Assembly: GCF_900119825.1 (NCBI RefSeq)
Contig: NZ_FPKR01000003.1
Span: 1-64,000, forward strand
Length of the DNA stretch: 64,000 nt
Origin: Chitinimonas taiwanensis DSM 18899
GTDB lineage: Bacteria; Pseudomonadota; Gammaproteobacteria; Burkholderiales; Chitinimonadaceae
Direction of reading: 5' to 3'
Positions 7,814 to 16,063 of the stretch are shown in pieces; the stretch's first letter is position 1, and each line of letters opens with the position of its first letter. The notes below the pieces were generated by a model. The model was not told where the DNA came from and made no database searches. It saw only the letters and a program-made list of their open reading frames with translations. The position numbers were made by a program, and so were the translations under genes.

Positions 7814-8881
7814 ATGACCATCTTGGTAACTGGCGGCGCCGGCTTTATTGGCGGTAATTTCGTGCTCGACTGGCTGGCCCAGTCGGATGAGACCGTGGTG
7901 AATCTGGACAAGCTGACCTATGCCGGTAATCTGGATAGCCTGAAGAGTTTGCAGGGCGATGCGCGTCATGTGTTTGTGCAGGGTGATATCGGCGATCGCG
8001 AGCTGGTCGCCCGCCTGCTGGCCGAGCATCAGCCGCGCGCCGTGTTGAATTTCGCCGCAGAGTCGCATGTCGATCGCTCCATCCATGGCCCGGGCGATTT
8101 CATCCAGACCAATGTGCTGGGCACTTTCAATCTGCTCGAAGCCGTGCGCGCCTACTGGGCTGCGCTACCCGAGCAGGCCAAGGCGGCTTTCCGCTTCCTG
8201 CATGTGTCGACTGACGAGGTGTACGGCACGCTGAGCGAGACCGATGCGCCGTTTTCGGAAAGTAACCGCTACGAGCCGAACAGCCCTTACTCGGCCAGCA
8301 AGGCGGCCAGCGATCATCTGGTACGTGCCTGGCACCACACCTATGGCCTGCCGGTGCTGACCACCAATTGCTCGAACAACTACGGCCCCTACCACTTCCC
8401 CGAGAAGCTGATTCCATTGGTGCTGCTGAATGCCCAGAAGGGCAAGCCGCTGCCGATTTACGGTGATGGCCAGCAGATCCGCGACTGGCTGTATGTGAAG
8501 GATCACTGCAGCGCGATCCGCCGCGTGCTGGAGGCCGGTCGTCTGGGTGAGACCTACAATGTCGGCGGCTGGAATGAGAAGGCCAATCTTGAGGTGGTGA
8601 AGACCATCTGCGCGCTGTTGGATGAGCTAAAGCCGCGCGCCGACGGGCAGTCGTATGCGACGCAGATCACCTTTGTGCAGGATAGGCCCGGCCACGACCG
8701 TCGCTATGCGATCGATGCGCGCAAGCTGGAGGCTGAACTTGGCTGGAAGCCAGCCGAGACCTTCGAGAGCGGCATCCGCAAGACGGTGGCCTGGTATCTG
8801 GCCAATCAGGACTGGGTGGAGAATGTGACGAGCGGCGCTTACCGCGACTGGGTCTTTACGCAATACGGAGCTAAGCCATGA
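7814..8881 (+). CDS. rfbB: dTDP-glucose 4,6-dehydratase
   Basis: A 355-residue extended SDR. It has the Rossmann glycine motif TGGAGFIG at 6-13, catalytic TDE at 133-135 and the Y159-x3-K163 pair (YSASK). It converts dTDP-glucose to dTDP-4-keto-6-deoxyglucose, step 2 of dTDP-L-rhamnose synthesis. It is first in an rfbBAC run; the next start overlaps its stop by 4 bp. The cytoplasmic product feeds O-antigen or exopolysaccharide sugars. Confidence 0.97.
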   Translation: MTILVTGGAGFIGGNFVLDWLAQSDETVVNLDKLTYAGNLDSLKSLQGDARHVFVQGDIGDRELVARLLAEHQPRAVLNFAAESHVDRSIHGPGDFIQTNVLGTFNLLEAVRAYWAALPEQAKAAFRFLHVSTDEVYGTLSETDAPFSESNRYEPNSPYSASKAASDHLVRAWHHTYGLPVLTTNCSNNYGPYHFPEKLIPLVLLNAQKGKPLPIYGDGQQIRDWLYVKDHCSAIRRVLEAGRLGETYNVGGWNEKANLEVVKTICALLDELKPRADGQSYATQITFVQDRPGHDRRYAIDARKLEAELGWKPAETFESGIRKTVAWYLANQDWVENVTSGAYRDWVFTQYGAKP

Positions 8882-9762
8882 GCGCGCGCAAGGGCATCAT
8901 CCTGGCCGGTGGCTCGGGCACCCGGCTTTATCCGGCCACGATTGCGGTCAGCAAGCAGCTGCTGCCCATCTACGACAAGCCGATGATTTATTACCCGCTC
9001 AGCACGCTAATGTTGGCCGGGATACGCGACATCCTGATCATTTCCACCCCGCAGGACACGCCGCGCTTCGAGCAGCTGCTCGGCGACGGCCGTCAGTGGG
9101 GGCTGAATCTGCAGTACGCGGTACAGCCCAGCCCGGATGGGCTCGCGCAGGCCTTCATCATCGGCGAGCAATTCATCGGCAGCGATAATGTGGCCCTGGT
9201 GCTGGGTGACAATATCTTCTACGGCCACGAGTTCGCCGAGCTCTTGCAGGCCGCCGCCGCCAAGACGGAGGGCGCCAGCGTGTTTGCCTACCATGTGCAC
9301 GACCCCGAGCGCTATGGCGTGGTGGAATTCGATGCTGGCGGGCGGGCGATCAGCATTGAGGAAAAGCCGGCCCAGCCCAAGTCCAACTATGCGGTGACCG
9401 GTCTGTATTTCTACGATCAGCGCGTGGTCGAGATCGCCAAGGGCATCCGTCCCTCGGCGCGTGGCGAGCTGGAAATCACCGATGTGAACGCCGTCTATCT
9501 GCGCGAAGGGCAGCTCGATGTGCAGACCATGGGGCGCGGCTATGCCTGGCTGGACACCGGTACACATGAGTCGATGCTGGAAGCGAGTCAATTCATCCAG
9601 ACCATCGAGAGCCGTCAGGGCCTCAAGGTTTGCTGTCCGGAAGAGATTGCCTTCCGTCAGGGCTGGGTGGATGCGGCGCAGCTGGAACAGCTCGCGCAGC
9701 CCCTGAAGAAAACCGGCTATGGCCAATACCTGCTGCAGATTTTGAAAGAACCCCGACTGTGA
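8878..9762 (+). CDS. rfbA: Glucose-1-phosphate thymidylyltransferase
   Basis: A 294-residue nucleotidyltransferase with the signature [11 protein letters not shown] at 11-21 and [18 protein letters not shown] at 25-42. It makes dTDP-glucose from dTTP and glucose-1-phosphate, step 1 of the pathway. Its start overlaps rfbB (ATGA) and its stop overlaps the GTG start of rfbC. Length is typical. Confidence 0.97.
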   Translation: MSARKGIILAGGSGTRLYPATIAVSKQLLPIYDKPMIYYPLSTLMLAGIRDILIISTPQDTPRFEQLLGDGRQWGLNLQYAVQPSPDGLAQAFIIGEQFIGSDNVALVLGDNIFYGHEFAELLQAAAAKTEGASVFAYHVHDPERYGVVEFDAGGRAISIEEKPAQPKSNYAVTGLYFYDQRVVEIAKGIRPSARGELEITDVNAVYLREGQLDVQTMGRGYAWLDTGTHESMLEASQFIQTIESRQGLKVCCPEEIAFRQGWVDAAQLEQLAQPLKKTGYGQYLLQILKEPRL

Positions 9763-10304
9763 ATGTGATCGATACCACGATTGCCGAGGTGAAGATCATC
9801 GAACCCAAGGTGTTCGGTGATGAGCGCGGCTTCTTCTACGAAAGCTTCAACCAAGCGCGCTTCGAGGCCGCGATTGGGCGCAGCGTGAATTTCGTGCAGG
9901 ACAACCATTCGCGCTCGGCCAAGGGCGTCTTGCGTGGCCTGCACTACCAGCTGCAGCAGGCGCAGGGCAAGCTGGTGCGTTGCACGCTTGGCGAGGTGTT
10001 CGATGTGGTGGTCGATATCCGCCGCAGCTCACCGACTTTCGGTCAGTGGGTGGGCGTGAGCCTGAGCGCCGAGAACAAGCGTCAGCTCTGGGTGCCGGAG
10101 GGCTTTGCGCATGGCTTCCTGGTGGTAAGCGAAGTGGCCGAGTTTCTGTACAAGACCACCGATTACTATGCGCCTGCGCATGAGCGGGCGATACGCTGGG
10201 ACGACGTGCAGCTCGGTATCCAATGGCCTTTGCAGAGCGCGCCGGCGCTGTCGGCCAAGGATGTGGCGGCCTTGAGCTTCGCCGAGGCCGAGGTTTTCGC
10301 CTGA
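9759..10304 (+). CDS. rfbC: dTDP-4-dehydrorhamnose 3,5-epimerase (GTG start)
   Basis: The 181-residue start [20 protein letters not shown] fits the RmlC family length; GTG at 9759 overlaps the rfbA stop by 4 bp (GTGA), so coupling supports this start. Conserved parts are [16 protein letters not shown] with catalytic His62, [10 protein letters not shown] and the YKTTDYY Tyr. It epimerises C3 and C5 of dTDP-4-keto-6-deoxyglucose. A strong terminator follows, and no rfbD reductase is present here. Confidence 0.95.
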   Translation: MNVIDTTIAEVKIIEPKVFGDERGFFYESFNQARFEAAIGRSVNFVQDNHSRSAKGVLRGLHYQLQQAQGKLVRCTLGEVFDVVVDIRRSSPTFGQWVGVSLSAENKRQLWVPEGFAHGFLVVSEVAEFLYKTTDYYAPAHERAIRWDDVQLGIQWPLQSAPALSAKDVAALSFAEAEVFA

Positions 10305-10334
10305 GCCCCCAGCGCGGCACTACCATCCCTGACA

Positions 10335-10366
10335 CGCCCTGCCATTTTGGCAGGGCGTTTTCATTT
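10335..10366 (+). terminator. Rho-independent terminator after rfbC
   Basis: A 9-bp GC-rich stem, CGCCCTGCC (10335-10343) and GGCAGGGCG (10349-10357), with loop ATTTT, followed by TTTTCATTT. It ends the rfbBAC unit and separates it from the iron-regulated tonB operon. Confidence 0.85.
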
Positions 10367-10446
10367 AGCGACCGGTGCAACCGATCGGGCACATGACTTT
10401 GTTGCGATGCAGGAAAATTTTACCGCTGCATACAATTGCCTTAAAA

Positions 10447-10461
10447 TAAGAATAATTCTCA
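10447..10461 (+). promoter_or_regulatory. Candidate Fur box upstream of tonB
   Basis: TAAGAATAATTCTCA is a 7-1-7 inverted repeat; the arms TAAGAAT and ATTCTCA match at 6 of 7 positions. It resembles the Fur 7-1-7 consensus and lies 35 bp before the tonB ATG in an AT-rich stretch. Iron control of TonB/ExbBD is common. This is a sequence match only. Confidence 0.55.
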
Positions 10462-10495
10462 AAAGCATTCTTAGTCTTATTCCCTCAAGGCCTTG

Positions 10496-11152
10496 ATGTC
10501 CAAGCTGACTCGTCGGGCGTTGCCCTTATTGCTGATCTGCACGGCCCATCTGCTGGGCCTGTTGGCACTGGCCTATGGTCTGGGCAGCAGCCCGCCAACG
10601 CCACCGCAGGCGGTGATCAGCGCCGGGGTGTTGCCGCCGCAGCCCTTGCCCGTCGTCGCCCCGCCATCCGAACCGACGCCAGCGCCGCCCAAGCCGCAGC
10701 AAAGACCCACTCCACCCAAGCCGGCGCCATTGCCGCCGTCGAAAAACGCGCCACCGGCCCCGGATGCGATTACCGCGCCCGCCGCCGAGCCGCAGCCCGT
10801 GCAGCCGGAAGTGGCGCGCGCCGAAGCGCCGCCCGCCCCGCCGGCACCACCAGCACCGCCCGCGGTGGTACCACCGCGCAGCGATGCCGCCCATCTGAAT
10901 AACCCGGCCCCGGCCTATCCGACCCTGTCACGCAAGCTCGGCGAACAAGGGCGCGTGCTGCTGTCGATCTATGTGCTGGCCGATGGCACCGTGGGTGAGA
11001 TCAAGCTCAAGCAATCGAGCGGTTTCAGCCGTCTCGATGAGGTGGCGCTCAGCACGGTCAAGCGCTGGAAGTTCGTACCGGCGCGCCAGGGCGATAACGC
11101 CATTGCCTACTGGTATGTGCAACCGCTGAATTTTTCCCTGAACGCGGGCTAG
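10496..11152 (+). CDS. tonB: TonB energy-transducing protein
   Basis: A 218-residue protein from ATG 10496 (a TTG lies one codon upstream). The N-terminal membrane anchor is at about 8-29. A long Pro/Ala-rich periplasmic spacer runs from about 31 to 125. The C-terminal TonB domain, about 135-218, includes AYPTLSRKLGEQGRVLLSI and SSGFSRLDEVALSTVKRWKF. It carries proton-motive energy to outer-membrane receptors. exbB and exbD follow. No TonB-dependent receptor gene lies in the window, so the partner must be elsewhere. Confidence 0.95.
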   Translation: MSKLTRRALPLLLICTAHLLGLLALAYGLGSSPPTPPQAVISAGVLPPQPLPVVAPPSEPTPAPPKPQQRPTPPKPAPLPPSKNAPPAPDAITAPAAEPQPVQPEVARAEAPPAPPAPPAPPAVVPPRSDAAHLNNPAPAYPTLSRKLGEQGRVLLSIYVLADGTVGEIKLKQSSGFSRLDEVALSTVKRWKFVPARQGDNAIAYWYVQPLNFSLNAG

Positions 11153-11219
11153 GCCTGCGCGCATCAATGATGGATATCCGGCCTTGCAGCAAGCGGGCCT
11201 TGTTTGGAGAGACGTAGCA

Positions 11220-11963
11220 ATGGAACAGAGTCATTTCAGCCTGGCCAATATGTGGGCGCAAGGCGATGTGGTTACCCGCGGCGTGGCGATTGCCTTGCTG
11301 CTGATGTCGATTGCGTCCTGGTATGTGATCGTCACGCGTGCGCTGCGCCAGATGCGCCAGCGCCGCATGGCTCAGTCCGCCACGGCCGAGTTCTGGCATG
11401 CGCAGTCTTTCAGCGCCGGCCTGCACCTGCTGGATGGCGATCGCGAGAGCAATCCCTTCCGCCATCTGGCCGAGGAAGCGCGCGATGCGGTTGCCCACCA
11501 TCGCGACAGCCAGGACGATCTGCACGGCCAGCTGGCGCTGACCGACTGGGTGACCAGCTGCCTCAAGCGCGCGATCGATGAATCGGTCGAGCGCATGCAG
11601 TCCGGCCTGTCCATCCTCGCTTCGGTCGGATCCACCGCGCCCTTCGTGGGCCTGCTCGGCACGGTGTGGGGCATCTTCCATGCACTGATCAGCATCGGCT
11701 TCTCGGGCCAGGCCAGCATCGACAAGGTGGCGGGCCCTGTGGGTGAGGCGCTAATCATGACCGCCTTTGGTCTGGTGGTCGCCATCCCGGCCGTACTCGG
11801 CTACAACGCGCTGACCCGCGGCAATAACGCGCTGCTTGGCCGCATCAACCGCTTCGCCCACGACCTGCACGCCTACTTCGTGACCGGTGCGCCGGTGGTG
11901 CGCCCGGAAAACAATGGCAAGCCGGTGCTGACCACCGTACGCAGCCAGCAACAGGTGGGCTAA
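11220..11963 (+). CDS. exbB: ExbB proton-channel subunit
   Basis: A 247-residue MotA/TolQ/ExbB protein; start MEQSHFSLANMW, as usual for ExbB. Three membrane segments lie at about 20-40, 135-157 and 178-200. The conserved cores are GLSILASVGSTAPFVGLLGT and VGEALIMTAFGLVVAIPAVL. With ExbD it forms the channel that powers TonB. It sits 67 bp after tonB and 3 bp before exbD. Confidence 0.96.
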   Translation: MEQSHFSLANMWAQGDVVTRGVAIALLLMSIASWYVIVTRALRQMRQRRMAQSATAEFWHAQSFSAGLHLLDGDRESNPFRHLAEEARDAVAHHRDSQDDLHGQLALTDWVTSCLKRAIDESVERMQSGLSILASVGSTAPFVGLLGTVWGIFHALISIGFSGQASIDKVAGPVGEALIMTAFGLVVAIPAVLGYNALTRGNNALLGRINRFAHDLHAYFVTGAPVVRPENNGKPVLTTVRSQQQVG

Positions 11964-11966
11964 GCG

Positions 11967-12389
11967 ATGGCGTTCGGAAGCGGAAACTTCGAAGGGCCCA
12001 GCGGCGGCGGGGTGATGAGCGAGATCAATATGACTCCGCTGGTCGATGTGATGCTGGTGCTGCTGATCATCTTCATGCTGACCGTGCCGGTGATCACCCA
12101 TTCGGTGAAGCTTGATCTGCCGCGCGCCGAGAATGCGCCGAACGAGATCAAGCCCAAGACGGTGAACCTGGCAATTACCGAGGACGGCACGCTGTATTGG
12201 AATGAGGCGGTAGTCAGCAAGGAAGACTATGCGGCCCGCTTAGCCGAGCTGGCCGTGCAGACTCCGCAGCCCGAGCTGCATATCCGTGCCGACCGCAAGG
12301 TGCAGTACGAGCATGTGGCCCAGGCCATGGCGGCCGCCCAGCGCACCGGTGTACACAAGCTCGGCTTTGTCACCGAGCCGGGGCAGTAA
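11967..12389 (+). CDS. exbD: ExbD proton-channel subunit
   Basis: A 140-residue ExbD/TolR protein. A single membrane helix contains the essential Asp27 within MTPLVDVMLVLLIIFM. The periplasmic domain (VNLAITEDGTLYWNEAVVS, ELHIRADRKVQYEHVAQAM) is complete. It is last of the recognised tonB-exbB-exbD set and starts 3 bp after exbB. A 58-codon ORF begins 3 bp after its stop. Confidence 0.96.
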   Translation: MAFGSGNFEGPSGGGVMSEINMTPLVDVMLVLLIIFMLTVPVITHSVKLDLPRAENAPNEIKPKTVNLAITEDGTLYWNEAVVSKEDYAARLAELAVQTPQPELHIRADRKVQYEHVAQAMAAAQRTGVHKLGFVTEPGQ

Positions 12390-12392
12390 ACG

Positions 12393-12569
12393 ATGTGGAT
12401 CGCGCTCATCCTGCTCACGGGCGTGATCCTGGGCGTGGCCTGGCTCAGCTACAGCATGCCGCCCTGCATGCGCTGCTGGCGCCACGGCCACTGCCAACGC
12501 GCAACCCAATGCCAGGGCGAGCGCAAGGCGACGACGGTGCGCTGGCGCCTGTCGCCGCCGCGTCTTTAG
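12393..12569 (+). CDS. Small Cys-rich single-pass membrane protein (58 aa), unknown
   Basis: The ORF opens with ATG 3 bp after the exbD stop. Residues 3-22 are one hydrophobic helix (IALILLTGVILGVAWLSYSM). The remaining basic tail carries four Cys in a C25-x2-C28-x5-C34-x5-C40 arrangement with His31 and His33. The spacing looks like a metal-binding knuckle. The close coupling to exbD and coherent membrane-plus-tail design favour a real gene. I do not recognise a family. It could be chance coding in GC-rich DNA, and the opposing TPR gene ends 12 bp away. Confidence 0.5.
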   Translation: MWIALILLTGVILGVAWLSYSMPPCMRCWRHGHCQRATQCQGERKATTVRWRLSPPRL

Positions 12570-12580
12570 TTATCTCGCCT

Positions 12581-13189
12581 TTAGCTTTCCAACTTGGCTA
12601 GCAGGGCGTTGATCTCTCCCTGCCGCCCACGATCGGCACTTTCCCGGCCTGCACGGGGCGCTGCGCTGCGTGCCTTGAGTAGATGCTGGCGCGCAGCGAC
12701 CTTATCCCCCTGGTCGAACAGGAACTCGGCGTAGAAGTAGTTGCTGTCTATGCCGTCCGGATTGGCCGCCAACCCGCGCTTGAGTAGCTCGGCCGCTTTC
12801 TTGTCATCGCCAAAGCCAATCGGCCAGCCCGGCACCTTGTGGTAGAGCACGCCCAGCGAGGTCAGGGCCGAGCCATTGAGCGTGCTGGCGTCCTTGGCGA
12901 TCACCGCCTCGAACGCCGCCTTGGCCGCCTTCGCATACTTGAGCGCACCCAAGCCGCCCTTAGCGCCCGCATAGCTGGAATTGACGATGCCCTTCCAGGT
13001 CAGCAGGGCTAGGTCCTGCGCGCCTGCGCTATCGGTGTCCTTGACCAGCTGGGCGAAGGCCGCTTCCTTGGCATCGCCCTGCAGCTGGTACTGTGCTTCG
13101 GCCCAGCGCTGCTGAACCTGGCCGAGGTCAGCCGCCAGGGCAGCGGCGGACAACAAGAGGCCGATCAGGATCTTGGCGACGGTTTTCAT
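12581..13189 (-). CDS. Exported TPR-like protein, last gene of the hemolysin-family operon
   Basis: A 202-residue protein with signal peptide MKTVAKILIGLLLSAAALAA. The mature part is helical with TPR-like pairs: ALTSLGVLYHKVPGWPIGFG, KKAAELLKRGLAANPDGID, YFYAEFLFDQGDKVAARQHL. It resembles small tetratricopeptide/TatT-type periplasmic proteins. Its ATG overlaps the stop of the SDR gene by 4 bp, so it is the fifth gene of a coupled series. It may scaffold or bind the product of the pathway on the periplasmic side (inference). Confidence 0.7.
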   Translation of the reverse strand: MKTVAKILIGLLLSAAALAADLGQVQQRWAEAQYQLQGDAKEAAFAQLVKDTDSAGAQDLALLTWKGIVNSSYAGAKGGLGALKYAKAAKAAFEAVIAKDASTLNGSALTSLGVLYHKVPGWPIGFGDDKKAAELLKRGLAANPDGIDSNYFYAEFLFDQGDKVAARQHLLKARSAAPRAGRESADRGRQGEINALLAKLES

Positions 13190-13968
13190 GTTTTCTCTCC
13201 TTGCGCATAGCGGCGCACAATGGGTAATTGCTTGGCCAGTGCGCCATCGACGGCGCCGGGCAGAATCTGATTGAGGCGGAAGAACAGCTTTTCAGGCCAG
13301 CCGAGCACCCATTCGCGCACCGTTGTCTTGCGCAGGGCGCGCATGAGCTCGGCGGCGACCTTTTGGGGTGCATCCACGGCGGTGCCCAGTTCCGCATGCA
13401 TCGCGCTGACCCGTGCGTCGTTCAGTGCGGTGTCGACCGCGCGCGGGGCGAAGTGCAGGATGCGTGGACCGTGCTGGCCGGTTTCGCGCGCCAGCGCCTC
13501 GCTGAAGACGCGCAGGCCGCCTTTGCTCGCGCAATAGCTGGCAAAGCCGGGGTAGCCAATGCTGCCGAACACCGAGCCGACATTGACCACGGTGGCCGCG
13601 GACCCAAGCTGTGGCCAGAGCGCGCGGATCAGCTTCATGGGAATGGCCAGGTTCAGTGCCAGCGTGGCGTCGATCTGCGCCTCGCTCTGGCTGGGGAAAA
13701 GGCCGAAATGCTGGATGCCGGCTGCGTTGATCAACAGACCCAGCGGCAGCGGCTGGGCGTTCACCGCGTCGGCCAGCAGGGCCGGGCTATCCGGGTCGTT
13801 CAGGTCGAGCGGCAGTGCGCGCGCGCGCGGCCCCAGTCGCTTGGCCAGCGCATCGAGCTTGGCCGCATCGCGTGCAATCAGCCACACCTGCCAGCCTTCA
13901 CCCACCAGGGCCTGGGCAATGGCCGCGCCAATGCCGCCGCTGGCGCCAGTCAGCAGCGCGAGTTTCAT
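13186..13968 (-). CDS. Short-chain dehydrogenase/reductase
   Basis: A 260-residue classical SDR. It has TGASGGIG at about 7-14, the NAAG motif (LINAAGIQHFG), the Ser of NVGSVFGSIG and the Tyr-x3-Lys pair in SYCASKGG. The C-terminus extends past the core (EWVLGWPEKLFFRLNQILPG), as in membrane-associated SDRs acting on lipids. It overlaps both neighbours by 4 bp. It is expected to oxidise or reduce a carbonyl/alcohol of an intermediate handled by the ligase and diiron oxidase genes upstream. Confidence 0.88.
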   Translation of the reverse strand: MKLALLTGASGGIGAAIAQALVGEGWQVWLIARDAAKLDALAKRLGPRARALPLDLNDPDSPALLADAVNAQPLPLGLLINAAGIQHFGLFPSQSEAQIDATLALNLAIPMKLIRALWPQLGSAATVVNVGSVFGSIGYPGFASYCASKGGLRVFSEALARETGQHGPRILHFAPRAVDTALNDARVSAMHAELGTAVDAPQKVAAELMRALRKTTVREWVLGWPEKLFFRLNQILPGAVDGALAKQLPIVRRYAQGEKT

Positions 13969-14639
13969 ACGGCCTCCGCGACGCGTGTTTCGCGCTCGGT
14001 CAGCGAGCGGAACACATTGCCGTACAGCACGAACATGCGTCGCGCCATATGGATGATGGCGTCCTGGTCGGTCGGGTCGTCGAGGCGGTTGACCAGTTCC
14101 TCGTAAAAGCGGATGTGCGACTGATCAAGCGCGCCGTGGCTGCTCAGATAGGTCATCGCCTGCGCGGGCAGGCCCAAGGTCTGGCGGATGATGCCGGCCA
14201 TCGGGGTGGCCAGATTGACGCTGGTGCCTTCCAGCACGAACACCATGCCAAAGAAGCTGACCGGATTGCCGCGCATCACGCTATCCCAGGCGTAGCTGAC
14301 CATCAGCTCGGTGCTGGCGTGCGGCTGGCCATGGCGCACTGCCTCGGCATCCGCGCCGCAGGCGGCGATATCGCCAAGTATCCATTCGTCGTGGCCTTTC
14401 TCTTCATCGATGTACTCGACAATCGCATCGAACAGCGGGCGCTGATCGGCACGCAGGCGGCTACCCACTGCCATCAGCAGCGGCACGGTGTGTTTGACGT
14501 GGTGGTAAGCCTCGGTGAGGAAGGCCACATAGCGCGCATGCGGCACCACCGCGCGCTGGCAGTCGAGGATGGCCGGTGCGGACAGCAGATAGGCGCGCTC
14601 GGCAGCGGTTTCGGCTTGCAGGCGTTGATAGAAGCTCAT
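13965..14639 (-). CDS. Heme-oxygenase-fold (TenA-like) iron-containing redox enzyme
   Basis: A 224-residue all-helical protein starting MSFYQRLQAE; its ATG overlaps the ligase stop by 4 bp. It matches the iron-containing redox enzyme/TenA-like group. Candidate diiron ligands are visible in the family order: E43 (LTEAYHHVKH), E80-x2-H83 (DEEKGH), E137 (FVLEGTS), D172 and H175 (SSHGALDQSHI). Relatives in the HDO superfamily (UndA, BesC, SznF and CADD types) use O2 to cleave or oxidise fatty acids, amino acids or N-N precursors. Placement between an AMP-forming ligase and an SDR points to a fatty acyl or amino-acid-derived small molecule. The substrate is unknown; a TenA-type thiaminase role is less likely. 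Confidence 0.75.
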   Translation of the reverse strand: MSFYQRLQAETAAERAYLLSAPAILDCQRAVVPHARYVAFLTEAYHHVKHTVPLLMAVGSRLRADQRPLFDAIVEYIDEEKGHDEWILGDIAACGADAEAVRHGQPHASTELMVSYAWDSVMRGNPVSFFGMVFVLEGTSVNLATPMAGIIRQTLGLPAQAMTYLSSHGALDQSHIRFYEELVNRLDDPTDQDAIIHMARRMFVLYGNVFRSLTERETRVAEAV

Positions 14640-16063
14640 GTATTTTCCCCTAGCCCGATAAGGCGATGGTTGGACAGGATTGTTTCGCGGCACAAACGGC
14701 CATTGGCGGTGATTTCACCGGCCGCCACGCTCAGCGGTTGCTCCAACAGCTGCCAGCCGCTCAGGCGTGCGTAGCCCGGTAATTGGTCGTTGTGGGCGGC
14801 CAGCAGCGCGTTGGCGGCCAGCGCCTCGCTGCTGAAGAACAGGCCATGCAAGCCGTGCTGCTCATCGCCGTAGACGAAGGCCTGGCGTATGCCGGGCAGC
14901 GCGCAGAATTCGGCCTCCAGCCATTCGGGCGAGACATTCCGCCCCATGCCGGTGACGATGGTGTTTTTCTTGCGCCCAAGGATGGTCAGAAAGCCATCAG
15001 CATCGAGCTGGCCAAGATCGCCGGTGGCGATCTGCGCGGAGGCGCTGTCCTGGCCCAAGTAGCCGAGCATGGTGTTGCCGCCTACCAGCACCTCGCCATC
15101 GGCTGCGATGCTCACCTGCACATGGGCGAGCGGCTTGCCCACGCTGCCGATGCGCTGCGCGCCGACCCGGTTGAGTGCGACGACTGAGGCGGCTTCCGAC
15201 AGGCCATAGCCTTCGAATACCGGCAGGCCCAGTGCCTGCGCCTGCAAGAGCGTGGCCTGCGCGCTCTTGCCGCCGCCCACGGCCAGAAAGCGCCAGGACT
15301 TGCGCAGCTGACCAGCCGCGGTGGCGGCCACCAGCCACTGCAAAGTGCTGGGCAGCAGGATCAGGCTATCGGCCGCGCTGGCCGCCAGGGTGCCGATAAA
15401 GCGCGGCACATCGGGCGGGAACTGCGCCATGCCAAGGCTGGCCAGCGGCATCAGCTCCACCGGCACGCCGCGCAGCAGCGGCAGGTAGACGCCGGCCAGG
15501 TTCTCCAGCAAAACTGCCAGCGGCATCACGCACAGATGGCGGCTGACTGCCAAGGGGCCGATGGCGGCATCCAGCGCGGCCACGGTCGCATCGAGCTGGG
15601 CAGCCGACAGGCAGACGCCCTTGGGCGCCCCGGTGGTGCCCGAGGTATAGGTGAGCTTGCAGGTGCCGGACGGCAGCGGTGCGGCAGTGCCGGTGTGTGG
15701 CAAGGGCAGGGCAGTCAGCTGGGTGCTAGGCAGGGCCTGACCGCGCGGGTCGGGCGAAATCAGCCAGCGCGCGCCGCTATCGGCCAGCACATGCTGGCGC
15801 TGCGCCTCGCTGAAGAAGGGCGGCAGTGGCAGGCCGGCGATACCCGCCTGGGCCAGCGCCAAGTCGAGCACCACCCAATCGATATCGTTGTCGGCCAGCC
15901 AGGCCAGTGGCCCACTCCAGCCTTGCTGGCTCAGCCAGTTGGCCAGCGCGTCCACCCGCTCGGCCAGTTCGGCATAGCTGAGCGTGTGCGCCGGGCTGAT
16001 CAGCGCCGGGGCATCGCCCTGGCGTTGTGCATGCGTGTGCAGGGCGTGCAGGACGGCTTTCAT
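14636..16063 (-). CDS. AMP-binding (ANL) acyl-ligase-like protein
   Basis: A 475-residue ANL enzyme. It has the phosphate loop YTSGTTGAPKG (139-149), EGYGLSEA (A5), TGDLGQLDADG (A7) and GRKKNTIVTGMGRNVSPEW (A8). It is shorter than long-chain acyl-CoA synthetases (about 550). The end of the C-terminal lid reads EITANGRLCR, so the usual A10 catalytic Lys of a G-K motif appears as Arg456. Its ATG overlaps the upstream hemolysin-family stop and its stop overlaps the oxidase start, each by 4 bp. It probably activates an acid for the oxidase or acyltransferase-like partner; the acid is not predictable. Confidence 0.82.
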   Translation of the reverse strand: MKAVLHALHTHAQRQGDAPALISPAHTLSYAELAERVDALANWLSQQGWSGPLAWLADNDIDWVVLDLALAQAGIAGLPLPPFFSEAQRQHVLADSGARWLISPDPRGQALPSTQLTALPLPHTGTAAPLPSGTCKLTYTSGTTGAPKGVCLSAAQLDATVAALDAAIGPLAVSRHLCVMPLAVLLENLAGVYLPLLRGVPVELMPLASLGMAQFPPDVPRFIGTLAASAADSLILLPSTLQWLVAATAAGQLRKSWRFLAVGGGKSAQATLLQAQALGLPVFEGYGLSEAASVVALNRVGAQRIGSVGKPLAHVQVSIAADGEVLVGGNTMLGYLGQDSASAQIATGDLGQLDADGFLTILGRKKNTIVTGMGRNVSPEWLEAEFCALPGIRQAFVYGDEQHGLHGLFFSSEALAANALLAAHNDQLPGYARLSGWQLLEQPLSVAAGEITANGRLCRETILSNHRLIGLGENT

